From positions 3,899,095-3,963,094 of the forward strand of contig OZ026547.1 in assembly GCA_964020155.1 (NCBI GenBank): a DNA stretch of 64,000 nucleotides. The letters run 5' to 3'. This document shows, piece after piece, positions 56,502-64,000 of this stretch; position 1 is the first letter of the stretch, and each line of letters starts with the position of its first letter. A program made the translations under genes and the position numbers. The notes under the pieces are model-generated. The model did no database searches. It was given only the letters and a program-made list of their open reading frames with translations, and had not been told where the DNA came from. This DNA is from Chondrilla cf. caribensis (lineage: Eukaryota; Porifera; Demospongiae; Chondrillida; Chondrillidae).

Positions 56502-59500
56502 TTATTGTTTTACTAATTATTGAAGAGGCTATATTCTTCAGCAAGCTGGCCCTTTGAGAAAATATATACTGAATTGAATATTATGAGCAATGTACTGTAT
56601 ACATAATATGTACACATGAACAGTATCATATATATTGAATTATTTTAGTTATATATACACTGGACCTCTTGAACATACACGCACATTGGTACCAGCCATT
56701 GTGTTCAATGTAAAAAATTTCTCCATTCATTAAAAACTTAAGATAAAACATACATTATATCACTATAAAAAGTTTGCATCATTCTGATGACTCAGGCAAA
56801 ATGAATTCTTTGTACTGTATGGCCTGAAATAATGACAGAGAATTAATTCTGGGGACTTGGCGATTTTCAAATATACCACCAAATTATAATCCCCCAAATT
56901 ATTGCTCAGAAACGCATATCCTTATGACATAATCCCTTCTTCATTCACCTGTATTACATTCATAGGCTGAGAATGTAATTATAACCCAGGGGAAGGCAAC
57001 CACTACAATATAAACTGCCAAAGTTGAATTTACCCCCAAATTGCCAAATATTCTTCTTGATTCCGGCTATACAGTATAAACTAATTACCAGTTTTAATAT
57101 GTCCTTTACTCAGAGGGTCCTTATAACATTTTATGGGCAATAAGATGCATCTTGGTGAGAGTTGCACTGGTCACTGATTTGAATAGTAATGTACATGGTT
57201 GATAACACTATAGTGAACACTAGTGCAGGCCAAGTGAAGTCCATAACATTAAATGAGCCTTTAACTCAAGCCAATTATATCCCTCAGAACACACACAACT
57301 TTTCGACTTACTGAAATATACTGTTGTCTTAGCTCCTGTCTATATAGCAAACACCATTACCTAATGCTTGTATTATAGCTGTAATTGTTGCTTCACTTCA
57401 GCTCATGCCTTGCTTCAGCACTTATGACTGCATGATATTATATTTCTAAGAATTATATAACTAACTTTTGTTGTTCTATTCACAGAGAGAGTGTACTCTT
57501 CAGTACGAGGCAATAGGTACTGTTGGGTGGTATGCTGTTGCCCTTCAGATAGAAGACTTCATGACTGCAACTGATACAACTCCTTTGAGTAGTGTCCCAG
57601 TGCAGTTTCTGGTTCAAGTGTTTGAATCGTCCAATTCTACTTGCACTGTTACTCCGAAATTTGTGGGAGTCACTAGAAGAGATGGTTCATGTATCGGGGT
57701 ACCAATCAATACTACATTTCACGAACCATTCATCGCTCAATCTTTCGGAAATGTCAGGTATGAAGTAATTGTACAGAACAGTAAAAGTACCTGTGATATC
57801 GAATCACTTTACAAGTCTAGAGTATAAGTGTTTTGGGCTGTCAAAGATGGTACCTGATATGTTTTCACTTTTAAGAGTGTCTGGAACAATATTTGTTGTG
57901 ATCATAAAAATGTCAGACATTCGCAATACAAGAATGAGTTTAATTTCAAAAAGACGCCATACAGCTCGTTGTGATTATTGTAGTTCAATTTTTGGACATA
58001 TTAACTATTGCTGAACCCTTAAACATCTTCAACTTTATCGATTCTATTAATATAGCAGCTACAAAAAGATTTCTTTGGCAGTTATATCCTTCATAGTAAG
58101 AAATTGTTGTCTACTACAAAAAATGACAAATTGACAATGACAATTTTTGAGGTCATAGATGGCGAACAATATTATTATACACACATTAATTTTATCCGCA
58201 TATACACTGTATGTACATAACTGATGATAACTACATGCATTTCCCTTAATTGTACAGTATTAATGATATCATTACTGTATCACCTGCCGGACTGCTCAAG
58301 TCAACTCTTACTCAATATGAGGGAATGAGGAGCTGGTATGTCAATATAACATGGAGCCCCTCAAGTGAACAAACTGGACCTAATATTTTCTGCTTTACAG
58401 CAGAGGATACCAATGGGTATGTACTACACACATTACATTACATATGTACGCATATTAAGCGATTCATTCACACCTAATTATTCATAATAGTAATCAATTT
58501 TCAAATCACCAACCACACTTATAATCTTGATATTCCACTTCTACTTATATGAAAGAGAGTCATATGAACACACTATGTCATTATGAAATAAATCTAGTTT
58601 TTAGCAGCTCTGATAATGTAGTGAAAACCTCAAGTGATAATCGAGCTACTTTGATATTTATAGGGCTGTATGAAATCCATGACAACCTTTCACATTTCAG
58701 ATACTCTTTGTTGATCCAGCAAACATAATAACATTAGGTTCGACTAACTGACCAACCAAAGTTCTAGAATATGTACATATGTAGTATAAAATGTATTATA
58801 GTGGATCACCTGCCTAAGTACATGCATATGTTCCTTCTAATAAGGTTTATTATAGTTTGGTGTATTATGTATTACTATTTATATTATTAATTAATAGTAA
58901 TACATAATAATATTGCAAATTAGTAATGTATGCGTGATATAGGGCTGCCATGTTCTTTCGCGTCATCCCTACATATAGAGTGCTATTGCACTCCATGATG
59001 ATTACACTCAAATCAACAAATACTCAAAACTTGATTATACTAGGTATAAGTAGTTCCTGTGTTCCATTATTTACTGAAGTATATACACCATTTCCACAGG
59101 TTGACATCTGCACAATCCTGCATCACTCTTCTTGGTGGAGGTATGCTTTCAACGCACATTCCTTTTGTATGCATATGTGTGTGGTCCATATCAAAGACAA
59201 TCAACGCTTTCTATAAAATTAATACTAATGTTATTACATATAATTTCATATAGATATGACATACGTATGTGTACCATACATACAGGACAATCCCTTCAAT
59301 CCACTGTATATTTCCTGTACATAATTACAGTAGAAACTTGTTTCAAGATAAACACCTGAGGAATAGTTTGGTTCAACACAAACTAATGTTATGAGCATTA
59401 TTCACTTTGGTGTAATAGTATGACATTGTATATTTTCTCAAGCAAATCCCAGTAAGAAGAACATGGAATAAAGAATTAATCTTGAACTAAATTAAACTCA

Positions 59501-62500
59501 TTAATTTTGCATTAAGCAGCATGTTTTCTGGTGGTTTTGTCTTAATAAGTTTCTATTGCATGTATTGTGTAGCTATAGAGTACTTCTGCAGTTATTACTT
59601 CATTGTTATTTGTGTTGTTGTCATGAATTCATTTTTGTTACTTATTCAAACACATATAGTTGAGGCTCCTGATATTGTCAATGGCTCCCAAGTACCAATG
59701 GGAGAAGTCTATTCAAACCACAGAGAATGGTCCATACAATTCAACAAGCAGGTAAGTATAATACATTGTGGAATCTACATACTTTGAAATAGTCACCCTT
59801 GTACACTGTAAGGGTATCATTTGTAATACATGTATGTGCGTGCAAAAATTTTGATATCTTTTTTTGTAAACATGGTTGAGTATTCAGCACTTCCTTAATA
59901 GTTTTTTCCTTTCTATCACCTTTATGTACTTTCCTGGAGATATTGTCCCACCAAGGTTAAATTGCAAATCTAATTTTGTAAAAGATCTTGCTGAAATGTT
60001 TTCACTGCTTCTTTATAATCTTTTATTGGAAGTGTATGTACATGGTACTGGGTTTAAATATTTTGATAGAGATTTTTGAGATTTGATCAATGTATCTGAA
60101 TCAATAGACACACCTACGTAGTTGAGTACATTGTTGTATGTACATTCTGTACCTGAACCTACATGCTGGGACTTACTTGTCTGTACTGTATATTGTAGTT
60201 TTTCAGATCAACGAGAAGCCGTTACATAAAGATCATTGAAAAAGAAACAAACAGACAGGTTGTATCGATCGATGTTGCCATCAGTCCAAATGTTACCTTT
60301 CCTGACAGCAACCTTGGCAGGACTCTTTACTTTTACACCAACTACACATTCACGGAAAAGAAGCTATATTATGTACTATTTGACCCAGGTATGCACGACA
60401 TGTGGGTAAATTTGAAATAATCACACACCCAGTATACCAATGCGGAGTATACAAATTTTGTGATCATTATTCCAGGGGTAGTTGTTTGCCAAGAATTTTG
60501 TGGAGCTGAGTCACCTGCTATTCATGACAAAGACTACTGGGTCGTGTCCATAGGTGAGTAGCAATCCATTAGGCAGCTGTACCTATTGGTTGATGTGTAA
60601 AGATCAGGATGTTTATTATAATGTGCATGTTTTCCTGTAGCCGACACAACTCCTCCTTCAGTTACCTTCATAAATCGTCCTTCTTATTCAAATGAAAATG
60701 TCACCATCACCTGGGAGTACAATGAAGAAGTGACGTCAACTTGTACAATACAATACCCCAACAATGTCTTTGATACCTTCGCTTGTAATGACACATTCAA
60801 TGGTACTGGTTTGGATGATGGTTTACACACACTCTACATTCAGTTCACTGATTTGGCTGGAAATTCAGCACCTGAAGCTACAAGACACACATGGACTGTA
60901 GGTAAGTTGGCACTCCTATAATACTACATAGTTAATTGACACTCCTGGTTAGTATACACTCCTGCATGGTTAGCACGCACTCCTGGTCAGTACACACTAC
61001 TGGTCAGTACACACTCCTGCTTAGCATACACTCGATCCTGGTTAGTACACACTCCTGGTTAGTACACACTCCTGGTTAGTATACCCTCCTGGTTGGTACA
61101 CACTCCAGGTTAGTACATACCCCCGGTTAGTAGACACTCCTGGCTGGTACACACTCCTGGTTTGTACACACTCCTGGGTAGTACACACTCCTGGTTTGTA
61201 CATACTCTTGGTTAGAACACACTCCTGCTTAGTTTACAATTCACAAGATTATGGATTAGGCATGTGCTTATATACTACATGCATAAGCTTATTGGATGTT
61301 TTGTTAATAAAGTTTTCAACTTGAAACAGAGGAGTTTACATTGCACTTATATATGACGTATTAAGGCTAATCAAGGAATTGTTATATTTGGAGCACAGCT
61401 ACAGTGTGATTCTTATAATTAAGCAAACTAGAGCATGTAGAGTGAATCTATGTGATTGAGCCAAACGTAATGAAACACTGCTATGTTTCAAATATCACAG
61501 CATGATTCTCAATCCAAATACTCAATTTTATTCTCCTCCTCAATAAATATCTTCTCTCTCGTGTTCCAACTCTGTGCATAATTACTGTGTTCAATTCTCA
61601 AACTCCAAAAGGTACTTTATTACAATTTGCAGCAATGAACCTTCAAATTGCATGTACCATAAATATACATATGATGTATAAATGTACATCTGTACGTGAT
61701 ATCACTTGTGATCTTTCTTCAGATCTCCAACCACCAGTTGTGAGACTCACTTCATATCCACCAGCAGTCAGCAACAAGGGTCAATTTACATTTTCCTTCA
61801 ACTGTCTGAATGAATGGCAGTGTTCCTTCATGTGCAGTGTTCACACTGTTGGACAAATTCCGCAATATAGCAGTTGCAATGGATTATTTACTACACAAAC
61901 CCTAACGAACGGTGGACATTATGAGTTTACAGTCAAGGCTACAGATGGTGTTGGCAATGTTGGTGAAAAGGAAGATTTCCAGTGGATGATTGGTATGTTG
62001 AAATGTTAACTTGCTTGCATGGATATTTTAAGCTCCTCTACAGTATTAAATGTATTGTGCGGTAATGAACGTGCCTCTAGTTTCGTCCATATGCATTATA
62101 GAGTTCAAAAATACTTTGAATTCATTACAATAATTATAGGAAGAAGGAGTATAATAATCACTAGCTCCATCAACTGTAAACTGCTCTATACTGGGTTGCC
62201 TGCCAAAAGGGTATGAAAGTCAGCCAGTTCTTTATAACACGACTATATTCTTTTACAGACAAAATCACTATTATTGAATCTTCAGATCTCGATATTTTGT
62301 CAACCTCTAGTAGCATAATGCATGTGTAACATATTACATCCAGAAACACCAATTTTATTTGTATGTAATTATTTACGTGTCATGGTTATGTATTAGTGAG
62401 TGTATTTGGCTGTTTTCAGATACCTCTCCACCAGTGTTATCTTCAATTGCTGATGTGAATGTTATTTGCGGAGAGGATTATAGCACCAATACAACAGGAT

Positions 62501-63942
62501 CACCAGTGGCAATGGACAATATAGATCTAATGGTATCAGTCAGCTATAGAGATGTACCAGCTGCAGGGTGTAGAGTCCACCGTATATGGAGTGCATTTGA
62601 TGATGCAGACAACGTTGCCATGGAAACACAAATCATTTCTTTCATTAATCCCAGACCACTCAATGTGGTAGCATCAACTACTGCTAACATTCCATGTGGA
62701 AGTGTTAGAGAGATATTGGATGCAGCTTACGAACTCCACAATGACTTTGTAGTTAGTCATCCATGTGACAGACTGGTTAATATCACCTATGCAGACTCTT
62801 CTGAGGTTAACCGCTGTGGTTTCAGCTTTGTCCGTACATGGTCTTTGGCAGATGATTGTGGAATGACAAGCTCCTTCCAGCAGACTATCAGAGTTCTGGA
62901 GCCACAGTACCCCGATCGACCTATGAATGGAGAGACTAATGTTGAAATTTACCAAAGCCTCAATTGGCCACAATATACAGGAGCATATAGCTATAAAGTG
63001 TTTGTATGGAGATTTGGATCACCAAGACCACATAATAACACTGCTGAAGTGACAACCCGTTACTATAGACCACTCGAACCCTATCCATCAGGTACTAGGC
63101 TTCTTTGGCAAATTATGTACTCTTTAAGTGCTAATACATCAGTTCCTAGTCCCATATGGGGATTTGAGACACGCTCTTTTGTTGATCTTGTGGTTTCATC
63201 TCTGTCTATTCCATCCTATGCTTATTCTGGTGACGAATTTGAACTTTCTTGGACTGTTATCAATTCTGGCAACATTACAACACGACGTCCAAATTGGTAT
63301 GATGCCATTTTCATCAGCCGAAACACAGATGGAAGTGACAGGAGAAGGGTGAGGTTGATAAGGCAAAGAAGATATTTAGATCCCAATGATGGCTACACGT
63401 CAGCAACAAGTGTGATGCTGAATGAAGATGATTTGGGGAATTTTTTCGTTTTTGTGGAAACGGATCATTATTCTTCGGTATGTTCTAGGTGTGTATATTG
63501 CTTGAGCCATGTGAAATATCATGGTACTCTTTATATTATCATTCATAAACATTAAATTTTAAACCCTGGACTGAATCCTCTAAGTACTACACACATGTGT
63601 ATGTATTATGATGATATATTATTGTGCTTAAATTTGTAGGTTGAAGAAATTGATAGAGACAACAACGTTAAAGTGAGTGCCTTTGCACTTGAAGTGAAGT
63701 TAACTCCGCCTCCTAACCTTGTTGTGATGTCAACAAGATTCATCCAATCAACATATTCAGGTGATTACAATTATTCCCCTGTTACAGACACACAATTATT
63801 TGACTATATTGTTCCTATCGCAAACTGATTTATTTAGGAGAACCATTAGCTGTAACATGGACAGTCTCCAATGAGGGTACAGGATTAACAGCCAGTAACA
63901 CTTGGCGTGATGTTTGTTTCTTGTCAATGGATATGATTTTGG
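52486..63942 (+). CDS. Gene B: paralogue of gene A, first 15 exons (continues past window end)
   Basis: Exons: 52486-52617, 54999-55243, 55797-55972, 56320-56423, 57486-57757, 58258-58416, 59100-59140, 59660-59751, 60199-60388, 60476-60553, 60641-60901, 61723-61992, 62420-63477, 63640-63760, 63838-63942. These 3,304 nt (1,101 codons plus one base) are open throughout. Every exon has the same phase as in gene A and the same length, except exon 1 (132 vs 123) and exon 6 (159 vs 162). Start ATG 52486 gives the signal peptide MCCNYRIQFFLVFCFLIPWQ, then VLSSHFRGASITWKPLD as in A. An in-frame ATG at 52339 would bury that signal sequence and was not chosen. Modules seen: the cysteine-containing N-terminal region, two Ig-like domains (exons 11, 12), HYR-like repeats and CARDB repeat 1 (exon 13), CARDB repeat 2 begun (exons 14-15). 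By analogy the missing part should hold more CARDB, RHS and a membrane helix. Exon 12 is intact. Confidence 0.85.
52785..54115 (+). repeat. About 630-bp dispersed repeat, copy B, split by a nested insertion
   Basis: 52,785-53,296 and 54,072-54,115 together align with 36,535-37,165. The break falls exactly at GCAGTGCT, where copy A is uninterrupted (37,106-37,113, followed by GGTAACCTGTATACCA; here AGTAACCTGTTTACCA after the insertion). Confidence 0.8.
53297..54063. mobile_element. Nested DNA transposon, about 767 bp, in copy B of the 630-bp repeat
   Basis: 53,304-53,328 (AACTAGCTAGACCGTCCCTA plus AGAGG) is the exact reverse complement of 54,033-54,057, and the pairing extends imperfectly outwards to TAG on each side. 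Flanking 8-mers GCAGTGCT (53,289-53,296) and GCACTGCT (54,064-54,071) differ by one base and fit an 8-bp target duplication. No transposase was found: a 76-residue minus-strand frame (53,361-53,591) shows no known motif. Its ends share GACCGTCCC with the element at 8,212-9,053, suggesting one superfamily. Confidence 0.8.
54740..54854. repeat. Hairpin repeat with CCCTCGGG core, copy 2 (gene B intron 1)
   Basis: GTTACTGTACAGGGAAGTGT on the left pairs with ACACTTCTCCGTACAGTAAC on the right. The core TTTTGCACCCTCGGGACTCG and AGCAATAAA is shared with 36,394-36,515, while the outer stem sequences differ, so the arms evolve together. Confidence 0.75.
56455..56499. repeat. (ATC)n microsatellite, about 15 units, gene B intron 4
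   Basis: Pure ATC/CAT run. It produces a spurious poly-Met frame on the minus strand and a poly-His frame on the plus strand. Confidence 0.95.
56500..57485. other. Remainder of gene B intron 4
   Basis: About 1 kb of AT-rich sequence between exon 4 and exon 5. Only short pairs such as CCACCAAATTATAATCCCCC are seen, and no gene. Confidence 0.5.
58923..59008 (+). repeat. Short interspersed repeat, copy 3 of 3 (gene B intron 6)
   Basis: GTAATGTATGCGTGATATAG, GGCTGCCATGTTCTTTCGCG, TCATCCCTACAT and the hairpin TAGAGTGCTATTGCACTCCA match copy 1 at 16,328-16,415 nearly base for base. Confidence 0.7.
60937..61233. repeat. About 19-bp minisatellite, about 15 units, gene B intron 11
   Basis: ACTCCTGGTTAGTACACAC-like units repeat with frequent one-base changes (GGTCAGT, GGTTTGT, GGCTGGT). 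The array starts just past the exon 11 donor. Gene A has a different minisatellite in the same intron. Confidence 0.85.
62420..63477 (+). CDS. Gene B exon 13: HYR-like repeats, FN3-like stretch and first CARDB repeat
   Basis: The largest exon of gene B in the window, 1,058 bp like its partner in A. Landmarks: DTSPPVLSSIADVNVICGED, SYRDVPAAGCRVHRIWSAFD, CGFSFVRTWSLADDCGMTSS, SYKVFVWRFGSPRPHNNTAE, SGDEFELSWTVINSGNITTR, WYDAIFISRN and DDLGNFFVFVETD. Several stretches of 12 or more residues are identical to gene A (for example SVSYRDVPAAGCRVHRIWSA), while CARDB surface loops differ, as expected of paralogues under constraint. Confidence 0.85.
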
Positions 63943-64000
63943 GTGAGCTATATTCCTTTGGTGTATAACTTTGGGTGGGCATGTCAACCATGTCTATATA

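Noticed and set aside
56262..56516. Poly-Met and poly-His frames
   Set aside because: They come from the (ATC)n run next to gene B exon 4; only 56,320-56,423 is a real exon.

Overview
This is eukaryotic, intron-rich, AT-rich animal DNA. The genes are split by GT-AG introns of roughly 80 bp to 6 kb. They encode a leucine-rich-repeat protein resembling vertebrate LRMDA, a Golgi carbohydrate sulfotransferase, and two giant cell-surface proteins built from HYR-like, CARDB and RHS/YD modules. Together with the dense small repeats, this suggests a non-bilaterian metazoan, most likely a demosponge. The species cannot be fixed from sequence alone.

Layout. 1-3,829 (+): the last three coding exons of an LRMDA-like gene. 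3,830-5,700: repeat-rich intergenic DNA ending in a CpG-richer, TATA-containing stretch that may be the promoter of the next gene. 12,117-15,794 (+): a complete four-exon, 407-codon carbohydrate sulfotransferase, preceded by a probable 6.3-kb 5'UTR intron that holds an 842-bp inverted-repeat transposon and a 1.1-kb array of 54-bp units. 15,795-18,063: convergent intergenic DNA. 18,064-50,967 (-): 'gene A', reconstructed here as 39 coding exons whose phases all join (12,099 nt, 4,033 codons including the stop). 52,486 to beyond 64,000 (+): 'gene B', a paralogue arranged head to head with A. Its first 15 exons lie in the window and match those of A in order, phase and, with two exceptions, exact length.

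Gene A predicts a type I membrane protein of about 4,030 residues. The order is signal peptide, a cysteine-containing N-terminal module, Ig-like and HYR-like modules, about nine CARDB repeats, PPC/IPT-like beta domains, an RHS/YD-repeat shell with a recognisable RHS core, a glycine-rich post-core segment, a 'FEN...ATAPAQRV' domain known to me from large bacterial secreted proteins, an EGF module, a last beta-rich module, one transmembrane helix and a 21-residue tail. Most module types are far commoner in bacterial surface proteins than in animals, so this is the best candidate for an undescribed system: an RHS-bearing surface receptor or adhesin, not a teneurin, in a duplicated divergent pair. 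Gene A carries one in-frame TAG in exon 12 that gene B lacks, so A may be a broken allele, a sequence error, or a gene that skips that frame-neutral exon.

The introns are crowded with MITE-like inverted repeats, minisatellites, a tRNA-derived SINE head, a probable reverse-transcriptase fossil and a nested transposon insertion whose empty site is also present in the window.
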